Assembly (NCBI GenBank): GCA_041751425.1
Contig: JBGSXL010000006.1
Span: forward strand, 1 to 64,000
Direction of reading: 5' to 3'
DNA: 64,000 nt
Source of the DNA: JAVVEG01 sp041751425
GTDB taxonomy: Bacteria > Pseudomonadota > Gammaproteobacteria > Pseudomonadales > Pseudohongiellaceae
In this document: in pieces, positions 34,985 to 43,699 of the stretch
Layout of the letters: each line of letters begins with the position of its first letter
How positions within the stretch are numbered: position 1 is the first letter of the stretch
The notes under the pieces: generated by a model
What the model was told of the DNA's origin: nothing
The model's input: only the letters and a program-made list of their open reading frames with translations
Databases searched by the model: none
Translations under genes and position numbers: made by a program

Positions 34985-36280
34985 TCAAGTTGCCAAGCCC
35001 AACTGCCATTCAACGGTAGCCAATTCAACACACAATACGAATACCTGCATAGCTGGCTCAATCTCCGCCAGACTTGGAAAAGACGGTGCCAAGCGAATAT
35101 TCGTGTTTTTCGGGTCACGCTTATAGGGATATGTGGAACCCGCTGGTGTCAGTTTTACCCCGGCGTCAGCCGTCAGTTTGACTACCCGGTCCGCCAGGCC
35201 GGGCAAGGTATCGAACTGGACAAAATATCCACCCGCAGGACGCGTCCATTGCCCAATGGCTTCACCAGCAACGGTTTTTCCAACCAATCCTTTTTGCAAT
35301 TGCTCCAGTACCAGGTCAAATTTTGGCTGCAGGAGGGCGCGGTGTTTTTGCATCAACGCACGCAATGTGGGCATGTCTTTCAGGAAGCGAACGTGACGAA
35401 GCTGGTTGATCTTGTCCGGGCCGATGGTAGCGATGCCCATTTGCTCGCTGAATGCAGCAAGGTTTTGCTCCGAAGTAGCGATAAAAGAGATGCCTGCCCC
35501 AGCATGGGTGATTTTAGAGGTGGAGCCAATCACGTACACGCTGTCCAGGGTACCGGCCTGTTCGCATAACGCAAGAATGTTCGCTAAAGCTGGGGGGTTA
35601 TCTACCAGATGGTGTTCGGCGTAGGCGTTATCCCACAGGATGCGAAAATGCCTGCCTGCGATCTTACCCAGTGTCGCCATGCGGGCAACCACTTTGTCCG
35701 AATACACAACGCCACCGGGGTTGGAATATTTTGGCACACACCAGATGCCCTTGATCAAGGGATCTGCTTTCACCAGCGCCTCTACCTGATCCATGTCCGG
35801 ACCATCGTCATTCATGGTCACAGTGATCATCTGTATATTGAGAGATTCACAGATGGCGAAATGACGATCATAGCCCGGAGCGGGGCACAGAAATTTGATG
35901 GCTGTATGGCTGCCAGCCTCTTTGGCCCAGGACGAGTCGGCGCCACGTACCCCATAAAAGTAAGCGTTGCTTACCAATTGCTGCATCAGTTGCAGACTGC
36001 TGTTGCCACCAACCATGACCTGAGACGGCTTGGCTTCCAGGTAGTCGGCCGCCAGCTTGCGTGCTTCCGGGATACCCCGTGCGCCACCGTAATTGCGCGT
36101 GTCGGTACCATCCTCACATTTATAGTTACCTGCAAGTATGCCATCCAGTGCATCGCTCAGTGCGAGCTGTGCGGTAGCAGGTTTACCTCGCGTCAGGTCG
36201 AGATTAAGTTTTCTTTCCTGAATCTGTTGATACTGCAGTTGCAGTTCTTGAAAGCGGGCTTGCAGTTGCTGGTTTGCCAA
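34985..36280 (-). CDS. Aspartate aminotransferase, type Ic-like
   Basis: 431 residues, PLP fold type I. It begins LDLTRGKPATAQLALSDAL, then GTDTRNYGGARGIPEARKLA; the PLP lysine is in IGSTSKITHAGAG. WDNAYAEHHL and VPKYSNPGGVVYS give the cofactor Asp and Asn regions. The overall sequence matches the bacterial aspartate aminotransferase group with an atypical N-terminus (Pfam Asp_aminotransf) rather than AspC. It interconverts aspartate/oxaloacetate with glutamate/2-oxoglutarate in the cytoplasm. The start is TTG 36280, supported by GAGGA about 7 nt upstream. Divergent from srkA. Confidence 0.87.
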   Translation of the reverse strand: MANQQLQARFQELQLQYQQIQERKLNLDLTRGKPATAQLALSDALDGILAGNYKCEDGTDTRNYGGARGIPEARKLAADYLEAKPSQVMVGGNSSLQLMQQLVSNAYFYGVRGADSSWAKEAGSHTAIKFLCPAPGYDRHFAICESLNIQMITVTMNDDGPDMDQVEALVKADPLIKGIWCVPKYSNPGGVVYSDKVVARMATLGKIAGRHFRILWDNAYAEHHLVDNPPALANILALCEQAGTLDSVYVIGSTSKITHAGAGISFIATSEQNLAAFSEQMGIATIGPDKINQLRHVRFLKDMPTLRALMQKHRALLQPKFDLVLEQLQKGLVGKTVAGEAIGQWTRPAGGYFVQFDTLPGLADRVVKLTADAGVKLTPAGSTYPYKRDPKNTNIRLAPSFPSLAEIEPAMQVFVLCVELATVEWQLGLAT

Positions 36281-36393
36281 GAGTCTGTCCTCGATGCGGT
36301 GATAACAGGCTTACAGGAAGTGTTGGCCTGAAAACAATTACACGTATTTTAACGTATACTCGAGACAAACTCGACGCGGACAAGAAAATTTCC

Positions 36394-37458
36394 ATGCAAA
36401 AACCACCGGAGACCTCTTTATCACAGAATGATGAAGCAGACGACATTGAAGATAATGCACATCAGAGCCCCTCTGGTGAACACCCCTATGATGCCCTGAC
36501 ACCGGATAAAGTACTCACAGCCGTTGAAAGTCTGGGTATGCATCCTGATGCACGCATTCTGGCCCTGAACAGTTACGAGAACCGTGTGTACCAAGTGGGC
36601 CTGGAAGACGCCGCTCCGATTATCATCAAGTTCTATCGACCTGGCCGCTGGAGTAGTGATCAGATTATGGAAGAGCATGACTTCGCCTGGGAGTTGGCTG
36701 ATCTGGAAATCCCTGTTGTGCCTCCTTTGCGCCTGGATGGTAAAAACACTTTGTATGAGTTCGAAGGATTCAGTCTGGCAGCGTTCGCGCGTTGCCCCGG
36801 CCGTGCGCCGGAACTGGATAACATGGATAGCCTGCTGGTTATTGGTCGTTTTTTAGGACGCGTTCACTTGGTGGGTGCGCAGGGAAAGTTCAAACATCGT
36901 GGTGAGATAAGTGTGCAGCGCTTTGCCATAGATAGCCGCGAGTTTTTGTTGGCTTATGATTTTTTGCCGCCGAGTCTGGTCTCAGCCTATGAATCGCTCA
37001 GCCGCGACTTGATAAACAAAGTCAGTGGTATTTTCAAACAAGCAACCGGCGTGGCAACCTTGCGTATCCATGGTGATTGTCACATGGGAAATATTTTGTG
37101 GCACAACGATGCGCCGAATTTCGTTGATTTCGATGACACCCTGACCGGACCTGCCATTCAGGACTTATGGATGATGCTCTCTGGTGAGCGGGATCAGCAG
37201 CAGGGTCAGTTATTGGAACTGATCGAAGGTTACAACGAGTTTCATGATTTTCATCCGCGCGAACTCAACTTGATCGAGTCGTTGCGCACGTTGCGCATCA
37301 TGCATTACAGCGCGTGGTTGGCGCGACGCTGGCAAGACCCGGCATTTCCGCACAGTTTTCCGTGGTTCAACACGGAACGCTATTGGGCATCACATATTCT
37401 GGAGTTGCGGGAGCAAATGGCGCTGCTCGATGAGCCGCCTTTGCGATTGATGTTCTGA
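36394..37458 (+). CDS. srkA: Stress response kinase SrkA (YihE)
   Basis: 354 residues from ATG 36394. A longer in-frame reading from 36274 overlaps the divergent gene's start and lacks homology. Ser/Thr kinase of the APH fold: the ATP lysine is in APIIIKFYRPGRWS, the E in IMEEHDF, the catalytic loop is RIHGDCHMGNILW and the metal Asp is in FVDFDDTLTGP. E. coli SrkA counters programmed cell death from stress. The first ~40 residues are an acidic, disordered-looking extension (ETSLSQNDEADDIEDNAH). It ends 5 bp from the convergent TlpA-like gene. Confidence 0.88.
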   Translation: MQKPPETSLSQNDEADDIEDNAHQSPSGEHPYDALTPDKVLTAVESLGMHPDARILALNSYENRVYQVGLEDAAPIIIKFYRPGRWSSDQIMEEHDFAWELADLEIPVVPPLRLDGKNTLYEFEGFSLAAFARCPGRAPELDNMDSLLVIGRFLGRVHLVGAQGKFKHRGEISVQRFAIDSREFLLAYDFLPPSLVSAYESLSRDLINKVSGIFKQATGVATLRIHGDCHMGNILWHNDAPNFVDFDDTLTGPAIQDLWMMLSGERDQQQGQLLELIEGYNEFHDFHPRELNLIESLRTLRIMHYSAWLARRWQDPAFPHSFPWFNTERYWASHILELREQMALLDEPPLRLMF

Positions 37459-37463
37459 GTTTC

Positions 37464-37985
37464 TTAAATGTCCGCAGCGGTTTCCGCCAACAACTGCTGC
37501 AAATCGTGTTCGATAATTTCAATATCACCTTCGCGAAATCCGGTATGCACTTTTCGCACAACGCCTTCTTTATCGATGAGGAAAGAGGTAGGCATTCCTA
37601 TTACGCCATAACTCTCCAGAACTTCATTGTCTGTGTCCGCCGGAATCAAATAATCCAGGTCAACATCCAGCAGGAAGTCCTGACCATCCTCGATTGGGTT
37701 GTCAACATTTACAGCGATCACCTCGAAACCCTGGTCACGGTACTTAGCATACAGCTCATTGATTAATGGCAGAGAACGCAGACAAGGAGCGCACCAGGAC
37801 GCCCAAAAATCCACATAAACTGTCTTACCACGCATGGCAGATAGTGAAATGGCAGGTTTGTCCGCGTGGATATCCGGTAATAAAAAATCTGGCGCGGTGT
37901 CGCCTTGTTCTACTGCACTGGCGCTTGCACTAAGAACAATTAACAGCAAGCTGGTTGCAGTCAACAACGGCTTCAAAAATCTCAT
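37464..37985 (-). CDS. TlpA/ResA-like thioredoxin-fold protein
   Basis: 173 residues from ATG 37985, chosen for AAGGAG 6 nt upstream. A Sec signal peptide (PLLTATSLLLIVLSASASA) is followed by an AhpC/TSA-type redoxin with the active site WASWCAPCLRSLP and the cis-Pro loop VIGMPTSFLID. It is a periplasmic thiol-disulfide reductant, for example for cytochrome maturation or protein repair. It directly follows the desaturase gene (11 bp) on the same strand. Confidence 0.9.
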   Translation of the reverse strand: MRFLKPLLTATSLLLIVLSASASAVEQGDTAPDFLLPDIHADKPAISLSAMRGKTVYVDFWASWCAPCLRSLPLINELYAKYRDQGFEVIAVNVDNPIEDGQDFLLDVDLDYLIPADTDNEVLESYGVIGMPTSFLIDKEGVVRKVHTGFREGDIEIIEHDLQQLLAETAADI

Positions 37986-37996
37986 CAGGGGCTCCT

Positions 37997-39136
37997 TCAA
38001 GCTATAGCTGCTTCGGCGAAATTGTGTTGCATTAGTTCATGCCAACGCTGTCGCTGTATTTTCAATTGATATTTAATCTCGCGATACTTGTCGCGCATTT
38101 CCAGATGGTCCCACTTCTCATGCAGCTCGTTGGCTTTGGCGGCGTACCAGTTCTGCCGGTGTTGATACCAGAGATGCAGGGTATGGCTGAGTTGTTCGTA
38201 TTCATACTCGATACGCTCACGCCATTTGTCAGCATTGCCAAGCTGTGCACAGCGTGCGCTGATTTTTTCGTACTGCAGAGCCAGGCGAGCTTTTTCTATC
38301 TCTACAGGTGAGCAGCGTTTCAGATCAGAAGTTAGACCGACCATGGCACAGGTGCGAATAAACCATTTTGTGGGATCGTAATGCCACCATTTGATGCCGT
38401 TACGGTAATCCCATTGAAAAGTATGGTGATAATTGTGGTAGCCCTCGCCATAGGTGAACAGGGCTAATATTGCATTGTCACGCGCAGAGCTTTTTTCGCT
38501 ATAAGTCTGATTGCCCCACATATGAGCGATAGAGTTGATAAGCCATGTCAAATGTTGACTCAACACAAGGCGCAGTAAACCTGCCAGCAGAAGGCAACCA
38601 ATTATGTCGCCATTCAGGAAACCCAGAAACGCGGGTAGAGCAATATTCATAATCAGCAGCAGAGACAGATAATGCTTGTGTTGCCAGCGCACGATGGGAT
38701 CCTGTTGCAGGTCCTTCACATTAGAGAAATCCTCTTTGGCGCTGGGGTAGTTGCGCAATATCCAGCCGATATGGGAGAACCAGAAACCGCGACCGGCGGA
38801 ATAGGGGTCACGGTCGTTATCGTCCACATGCTGGTGATGACGCCGGTGATCAGAGGCCCAGTGCAGCACGTCATTCTGTAGCGCGCAGGCACCGCCTAAA
38901 GCAAACACTACGCGCAGGAAAGGGTGGGCCTTGTAGGCTTTGTGAGACCATAAGCGGTGATAGCCCGCCGTGATGGACATGCCGCAAAAGCCCATTAACA
39001 GAAAGAAAACTACCCACTCATACAAATCGTAACCATAAAAATAGCCATAGAGAGGCACCAGAGTTACTGCTAACAAGGGAGTCAAGGTGAATAGCACCAT
39101 ATTGGTCCAATTCACGGGAGGTTTTACTTCGGTCAT
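37997..39136 (-). CDS. Acyl-CoA delta-9 type fatty acid desaturase
   Basis: 379 residues. Membrane di-iron desaturase with the three histidine boxes HRLWSH, DHRRHHQHVDD and GEGYHNYHHTF, and four membrane spans in two pairs (residues ~10-55 and ~140-190). It introduces a cis double bond into saturated acyl chains and so adjusts membrane fluidity. The C-terminal ~100 residues form a long charged helical tail (EQLSHTLHLWYQHRQNWY) beyond the usual core. No clear ribosome-binding site precedes ATG 39136; an 18-bp tandem repeat array starts only 8 bp upstream. The TlpA-like gene follows. Confidence 0.92.
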   Translation of the reverse strand: MTEVKPPVNWTNMVLFTLTPLLAVTLVPLYGYFYGYDLYEWVVFFLLMGFCGMSITAGYHRLWSHKAYKAHPFLRVVFALGGACALQNDVLHWASDHRRHHQHVDDNDRDPYSAGRGFWFSHIGWILRNYPSAKEDFSNVKDLQQDPIVRWQHKHYLSLLLIMNIALPAFLGFLNGDIIGCLLLAGLLRLVLSQHLTWLINSIAHMWGNQTYSEKSSARDNAILALFTYGEGYHNYHHTFQWDYRNGIKWWHYDPTKWFIRTCAMVGLTSDLKRCSPVEIEKARLALQYEKISARCAQLGNADKWRERIEYEYEQLSHTLHLWYQHRQNWYAAKANELHEKWDHLEMRDKYREIKYQLKIQRQRWHELMQHNFAEAAIA

Positions 39137-39144
39137 AATTTTTC

Positions 39145-39216
39145 GATTCTGAATAGTTGTTTGGTTCTAAAATATTGTTTGCTTCTAAAATATTGTTTGC
39201 TTCTAAACAGTTGCTG
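39145..39216. repeat. Four 18-bp tandem repeats upstream of the desaturase gene
   Basis: Units begin at 39145, 39163, 39181 and 39199. The middle two differ by one base (GGTTCTAAAATATTGTTT, GCTTCTAAAATATTGTTT) and the outer two are diverged (GATTCTGAATAGTTGTTT, GCTTCTAAACAGTTGCTG). The array covers the ribosome-binding and probable promoter region of the minus-strand desaturase gene. Confidence 0.92.
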
Positions 39217-39389
39217 GAGCTCATAATATTGCTGCATATAATAAAGGACAGCCAGCAGCGAGAGATTATTGCATGATCTTCGCTGCTAAAAAACCTGCCG
39301 CTAAAAAACTTCAGGCTCCCGTACTGGATAAGCCAGCCGTAGTTCTGATTTAATTGAACGCTTTAATACATATATTCACGGTCCAAACC

Positions 39390-39605
39390 ATGAAAGACCA
39401 GCAATTGATAGAGCTGCAGTCGCAGTTGGCGTTTCAGGAAGATCTGTTGCGTGAGTTAAACGATATCGTGGTGCGGCAACAAGCCCAAATTGAAGTCCTG
39501 CAGCGAGAATTGCAACTGCATGCGGACAGGTTGACGGATATTTCTGCCCGCTTACCCGACGGCGTGGCGTCTGGTGCGGAGGACGATAAACCCCCGCACT
39601 ATTAA
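39390..39605 (+). CDS. slyX: SlyX family protein
   Basis: 71 residues from ATG 39390, the usual SlyX size; an upstream TTG reading adds a non-homologous leader. A coiled-coil (ELQSQLAFQEDLLRELNDIV, RQQAQIEVLQRELQL) with the hallmark C-terminus DDKPPHY. Cytoplasmic; function unknown (first noted next to slyD). Confidence 0.9.
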   Translation: MKDQQLIELQSQLAFQEDLLRELNDIVVRQQAQIEVLQRELQLHADRLTDISARLPDGVASGAEDDKPPHY

Positions 39606-39682
39606 CTCAGACCTGCGTAGCAAAGGCCTGTAAAGTGCATACCTTTGACAGTACTGACAGCTGCCTTTTCAGCAATTAGAAA

Positions 39683-40126
39683 CTACCTTGCCGGTACCAC
39701 ATCATCTGCCTGCAGGCCTTTATCTCCCTCACTGACAGCGAATTCCACCCGCTGGCCGTCGCGCAATACGCGGTGACCTTCACCACGAATTGACCGAAAG
39801 TGGACGAAAATATCATCGCCACTGTCCCGTGTTATGAAACCGAAGCCTTTGCTGGCGTTAAACCATTTCACGCTGCCACTTTCGCGGCTGCTGCCGATGC
39901 TACGCTGACTGTTGTCACGATAAGAGTCGTTGCGTGAGCGTTTTCGTGCGGGAGCATTGTTACGGCCACCTAACCAGACTGAGATAAGGCTGACCATGAA
40001 AATGAAAACAAGAAAATAGGGAAGGTTTGTGGAGCTAAGAGTGAAATCCAACGATGAAAAGTACCAAGCGGGCACTGCGGCAATCAAGGTAACTATAATG
40101 GCGGTGGTGATTAATTTGCTTAACAT
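39683..40126 (-). CDS. Membrane-anchored cold-shock-domain protein
   Basis: 147 residues. Two membrane spans at the N-terminus (LITTAIIVTLIAAVPAWYF, LPYFLVFIFMVSLISVWLG) lead through an Arg/Ser-rich linker (RKRSRNDSYRDNSQRS) to a complete C-terminal cold-shock domain: VKWFNASKGFGFITRD with RNP1 KGFGFI, and RNP2 DIFVHF. It is expected to bind single-stranded nucleic acid on the cytoplasmic face of the inner membrane. ATG 40126. It is divergent from the glycine-zipper gene across a 414-bp gap. Confidence 0.87.
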   Translation of the reverse strand: MLSKLITTAIIVTLIAAVPAWYFSSLDFTLSSTNLPYFLVFIFMVSLISVWLGGRNNAPARKRSRNDSYRDNSQRSIGSSRESGSVKWFNASKGFGFITRDSGDDIFVHFRSIRGEGHRVLRDGQRVEFAVSEGDKGLQADDVVPAR

Positions 40127-40540
40127 GGAAACTCTCTTCTTCTAATTATTTTTAGTTATTGGCGATATTGGCTGTATTTCTGGTTAGGGTGTTGCTATGT
40201 CCGTTTACTTCCTCCTTGGTGCAGCTAACATACTGATTTTAATAACTTATCTGTTTAGATATCGATAAGCGAGGAGCTTTGGGTTTGCCGGCACGAGTTT
40301 AACACGAACCTGATGGTTGACTGCAATGTGTCGTGGTTGGGTGATCAGTAAACCTGATTTTCCAAGGCCTGACATCCGGTTAAGCAGCTATTCAGCTTCC
40401 GCTTGTTAATGTGCGCTCAAGAGTCAGGATTGGACTGCAAGAATAAGCAGTCGGCAGGCTCCGCTAACGGATTGAAAGGTTGGCGACTTACCCTTGGGGA
40501 GTACCCCGTGCGGGTACACACAAAAAGCGAGGAAAACGCA
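40127..40540. other. 414-bp divergent intergenic region
   Basis: Between the divergent cold-shock gene and glycine-zipper gene. It contains one candidate 23-codon frame (40197-40268) and a small perfect hairpin GTACCC-CGTGC-GGGTAC at 40501-40517, 24 bp before the next ATG. The rest probably holds the two promoters and a long cold-shock-type leader; no firm promoter can be called. Confidence 0.5.
40197..40268 (+). CDS. Candidate 23-residue hydrophobic small protein
   Basis: ATG to TAA frame encoding MSVYFLLGAANILILITYLF followed by RYR: a single membrane-span peptide with a basic end, preceded by TAGGGT about 6 nt upstream. The size and topology fit bacterial small membrane proteins, but such frames also arise by chance in AT-rich gaps. 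No homologue is recognised. Confidence 0.22.
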   Translation: MSVYFLLGAANILILITYLFRYR

Positions 40541-41071
40541 ATGAAGAAGCTGATTAGTGGTTCCGTAGTGACGACCGGATTGCTGATGGCAGCACTGCCT
40601 GCACCGGCAAACACCAGTTATGATTATGCAACAGTGTTAGAGTCAATTCCCGTTTATCAGACTATAGAGGTGTCCACGCCGCGTCAGGAATGCTGGAATG
40701 AGCGTGTGGTTTCACGTCATTATGACGACAGGCAGCGTAGCAATACGCCGGTGATTATCAGTACGATCATAGGTGGCGCATTGGGCAATGCCGTGGGTAA
40801 TGGCAAATCCAATCGACGCATTGGAACCGCAGTAGGAGCGGTGTTGGGTCACTCTGTGGGACGTGATATAGTGCGTCACAACAGCAGATCCTCAGTAGAC
40901 CGCTATGAAGACGTGCGGCGCTGTGATGTAGTGGATGAGTATTACGAGCAGGAGCGGCTGGTTGGCTATCATGTACGCTACGAATATAACGGCGAAGAGT
41001 ACACCGTGCGCATGGACCATGATCCGGGTGAGCAAATACAGGTCAAAGTGCGTGTAGAACCGGTCAGGTGA
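40541..41071 (+). CDS. Glycine-zipper 2TM-domain envelope protein
   Basis: 176 residues from ATG 40541 (GAGGA 7 nt upstream; a longer in-frame reading from 40403 is not supported). The signal peptide ends at APANT. The glycine-zipper repeat region is IISTIIGGALGNAVGNGKSN and IGTAVGAVLGHSVGRDI, as in the Rickettsia 17-kDa antigen/YgdR-like proteins. A C-terminal charged domain follows with RRCDVVDEYYEQERLVGYHV. No lipobox is seen. Probably outer-membrane or periplasmic. It lies 77 bp upstream of the PepSY and phoPQ-like genes in the same direction. Confidence 0.8.
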   Translation: MKKLISGSVVTTGLLMAALPAPANTSYDYATVLESIPVYQTIEVSTPRQECWNERVVSRHYDDRQRSNTPVIISTIIGGALGNAVGNGKSNRRIGTAVGAVLGHSVGRDIVRHNSRSSVDRYEDVRRCDVVDEYYEQERLVGYHVRYEYNGEEYTVRMDHDPGEQIQVKVRVEPVR

Positions 41072-41148
41072 GCACTTGGCTCTTGAGCGAGTGAGTCGGT
41101 GGCTGGTTCGCATTCTTTACTGCGGCTGCCTACAGCAGAGGTTGAATT

Positions 41149-41505
41149 GTGATTTCCAGGTTGTTAACACGCTCAAGATTGCACATTTCCGTGCGTGCCG
41201 CAGGTTTTAACAATCTGGGGTACGCCATTGTGCTTGCTTCCCTGTTGTTTGTTGTTGCGCCCCCGGTTTCCGCTCAGCAGTCACTTCTTCCTGCACCTCC
41301 ACCAGTTGTATTGCAGGAGGCGCCGCGTGTCACGCAAAGGGAGGCATTGGATATTGCTCGTGAACGATTTCCGGGAACTGTGATCAGCATTAATGAAGTG
41401 CAGTCACGCAACGCGCCTATGCGTTATCGCATCCGCATGGACAATGAAGGCAATATTTTTACAGTGTTTGTCAACTCAGTCACAGGTGCAGTCTCTCGCG
41501 AGTAG
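41149..41505 (+). CDS. Exported single-PepSY-domain protein
   Basis: 118 residues from GTG 41149 (CAGAGG 8 nt upstream). The signal peptide (LGYAIVLASLLFVVAPPVSA) is followed by a Pro-rich linker and one PepSY domain (VTQREALDIARERFPGTVIS ... YRIRMDNEGNIFTVFVNSVT). PepSY domains are periplasmic modulators of proteases or sensors. A PepSY protein directly before a PhoPQ-like system suggests it tunes or reports to that sensor. Confidence 0.85.
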   Translation: MISRLLTRSRLHISVRAAGFNNLGYAIVLASLLFVVAPPVSAQQSLLPAPPPVVLQEAPRVTQREALDIARERFPGTVISINEVQSRNAPMRYRIRMDNEGNIFTVFVNSVTGAVSRE

Positions 41506-41565
41506 ACAGAAGTGACTCAGTGATGGGTTGAGATATGCACGGAGTGAAATGCATCGGAGACATGA

Positions 41566-42240
41566 ATGCGTCTGTTGATAGTTGAGGATGAAAGCCTGCT
41601 GCGTCAGCAACTGGCTCAAGGGCTGATTAAACAAGGATACGTAGTTGATGATGCAGCAGATGGCAGCGCTGGTCTGTATTACGCGACAGAGTATTCCTAC
41701 GACGCCGCCATCATAGACTTGGGCTTGCCAAAACTTGACGGCATTTCACTGGTGCGTGAGATCAGAAAATTGGGAAAGACTTTTCCAGTCTTGATTCTTA
41801 CAGCACGCGGTGACTGGCAGGATAAAGTAGCCGGTTTGGATGCCGGCGCAGATGACTATGTAGTGAAACCGTTCCAACTGGAAGAGATTCTTGCGCGCTT
41901 AAATGCCTTGCTGCGACGTGCCGCCGGTTTTGCTAAATCCACTATTGAATTTGGACCGTTAATGCTGGACCTGACCAGCAAGCGTGTCACTGTTTCTGGT
42001 AATCCCACAGAACTGACTGCTTATGAGTACAAGATGCTCGAATATCTGATGCTGCATCCGGATCAGGTAGTTTCCAAGACTGAACTCACCGAACATTTGT
42101 ATGCTCAGGACTATGATCGCGACAGCAACGTGTTGGAAGTTTTCGTGCGCCGTCTGCGCCAGAAACTCGATCCCGCAGAAACCCTGAAGCCGATTGAAAC
42201 CATACGTGGCCAGGGATACCGATTCCGTACCTTGAGCTGA
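41566..42240 (+). CDS. phoP: OmpR-family response regulator, PhoP-like
   Basis: 224 residues. Receiver domain with the acidic pair in VEDES, phospho-acceptor D51 in AAIIDLGLPKLDG, and T/K switch residues in ILTARGDW and VVKPFQ. The C-terminal winged helix ends PIETIRGQGYRF. LTARGDWQDKVAGLDAGADD and NALLRRAAGFAKSTIEFGPL are very close to Pseudomonas PhoP as I remember it, which responds to low Mg2+ and cationic peptides. The sensor kinase follows after 13 bp. Confidence 0.8.
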   Translation: MRLLIVEDESLLRQQLAQGLIKQGYVVDDAADGSAGLYYATEYSYDAAIIDLGLPKLDGISLVREIRKLGKTFPVLILTARGDWQDKVAGLDAGADDYVVKPFQLEEILARLNALLRRAAGFAKSTIEFGPLMLDLTSKRVTVSGNPTELTAYEYKMLEYLMLHPDQVVSKTELTEHLYAQDYDRDSNVLEVFVRRLRQKLDPAETLKPIETIRGQGYRFRTLS

Positions 42241-42253
42241 CCTCGGTAACTTA

Positions 42254-43690
42254 ATGACTGCGGCTACCGTTCATTCCGAGTACTCATTGCAAACCCGCCT
42301 GCTGGTTGCCGTCAGCATTCTTCTCACAATTTTTCTTGGTCTTACCGGTATCGTGCTGGATCGTGCTTTCCGTAACAGTGTGGAGGCCGGCGTAGCCGAG
42401 CAACTGCAATTACAGATATATGTACTGCTGGCTGCCGTGGAAGAAGAGGCTGGTGAGTTCTATTTTGCAGAAGATTTTCGCGAAGCACGTTTGTCTCAGC
42501 TGAACTCTGGAATTTACGGTTTCGTCAGTAACCCTTCATCTGGTGAATTGCTACGTACACCTTCGGCATTGGAAGTAAATTTTTCCGAACTTGATTTCTG
42601 GCGCCAATCGCTGGGGCGTGGTGAAAACAATTTCACCCGTGTGAATCTGGACAACAGCACGGGCATCAACGAGGAATACTTTGTCGTCAGCTACGGGGTT
42701 GTATGGGAGAACCAAGAGGAAAGCCTTACGTTCTCCATTCTGGAAACCACCAGCACCTATTTGACTGAGGTAAATAATTTCCGCGCCAGTTTGTGGTCGT
42801 GGTTGGGTGGTGTAGCCGTGCTTCTGCTCGTGCTGCAATTATTGTTGTTGCGCTGGGGGTTGGAGCCGCTGCGCAGATTAGCAGGCGATCTGAAGTTGAT
42901 CGAGAATGGAGACAGCGAGGAATTGCAGAAAAATTATCCGCGTGAATTACGCGCGGTAACCGACAATCTGAATTTGTTGATCAAGGCAGAACGCAAGCAG
43001 CAGTCTCGTTATCGCACAACGCTGGGCGATCTGGCGCACAGCTTGAAAACACCGCTTGCTGTGATTCAGGGGTCAATGGAAAACCTGACTGATGCCAATG
43101 TCAGGACACTTTCTTCTTCAGATAAAAAGCAGATACAACAGGTGACAGAACAACTCGAGCGCATGAATCAAATCATCAGTTATCAATTGCAACGGGCGGT
43201 AAAGGCTAACAGTGCCACCACATTGGCCCGCAGAGTAAGAGTGGCTGATGTGGTCAACCGAATTGTCAGCGCTCTGGACAAAGTCTACGCCAGTAAAGGA
43301 ATAGAAACTCAGGTTGCAGCAGATCCGCAGGCGTTGTTTCTGGGTGATGAACGCGATCTGATGGAGATTCTTGGTAACTTGTTGGATAACGCTTATAAAT
43401 ATGGAAAGCGGGGAGTGAAAGTTCAGGTACACTCCATCGCAAGCCCGGAACGACAATTAAGTATCATAATTGAAGATGATGGGCCGGGAATTCCGGAGGA
43501 GCATCGGGATTTCGTTTTGCAACGCGGTGCGCGGGTTGATACGTTGGCTCAGGGTCAGGGAATAGGGTTGGCTGTAGTGACGGATATTGTCGGCAGCTAC
43601 GGAGGGCAGATAGAGATAGGCAACAATGCTGCCGGGGGCGCCAGAGTGCAGGTGGTTTTCAGCAACTTCCAGACTCAGGAGAGCCCGTAG
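42254..43690 (+). CDS. phoQ: Sensor histidine kinase, PhoQ-like
   Basis: 478 residues. TM1 is LLVAVSILLTIFLGLTGIVL and TM2 is WLGGVAVLLLVLQLLLLRWG, with an acidic ~130-residue periplasmic sensor between them (VEEEAGEFYFAEDFREA), as PhoQ uses for divalent cations. HAMP follows, then the H-box in LAHSLKTPLAVIQG and the ATPase N box LLDNAYKYG, D box EDDGPGIP and G box GQGIGLAVV. It is paired with the regulator 13 bp upstream. The gene name is by analogy and context. Confidence 0.8.
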   Translation: MTAATVHSEYSLQTRLLVAVSILLTIFLGLTGIVLDRAFRNSVEAGVAEQLQLQIYVLLAAVEEEAGEFYFAEDFREARLSQLNSGIYGFVSNPSSGELLRTPSALEVNFSELDFWRQSLGRGENNFTRVNLDNSTGINEEYFVVSYGVVWENQEESLTFSILETTSTYLTEVNNFRASLWSWLGGVAVLLLVLQLLLLRWGLEPLRRLAGDLKLIENGDSEELQKNYPRELRAVTDNLNLLIKAERKQQSRYRTTLGDLAHSLKTPLAVIQGSMENLTDANVRTLSSSDKKQIQQVTEQLERMNQIISYQLQRAVKANSATTLARRVRVADVVNRIVSALDKVYASKGIETQVAADPQALFLGDERDLMEILGNLLDNAYKYGKRGVKVQVHSIASPERQLSIIIEDDGPGIPEEHRDFVLQRGARVDTLAQGQGIGLAVVTDIVGSYGGQIEIGNNAAGGARVQVVFSNFQTQESP

Positions 43691-43699
43691 TCATCTACG

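Noticed and set aside
34820..36331. Two long + strand frames (34820-35569 and 35609-36331) over the aminotransferase gene
   Set aside because: Antisense to a clear PLP enzyme; no motifs and no ribosome-binding sites.
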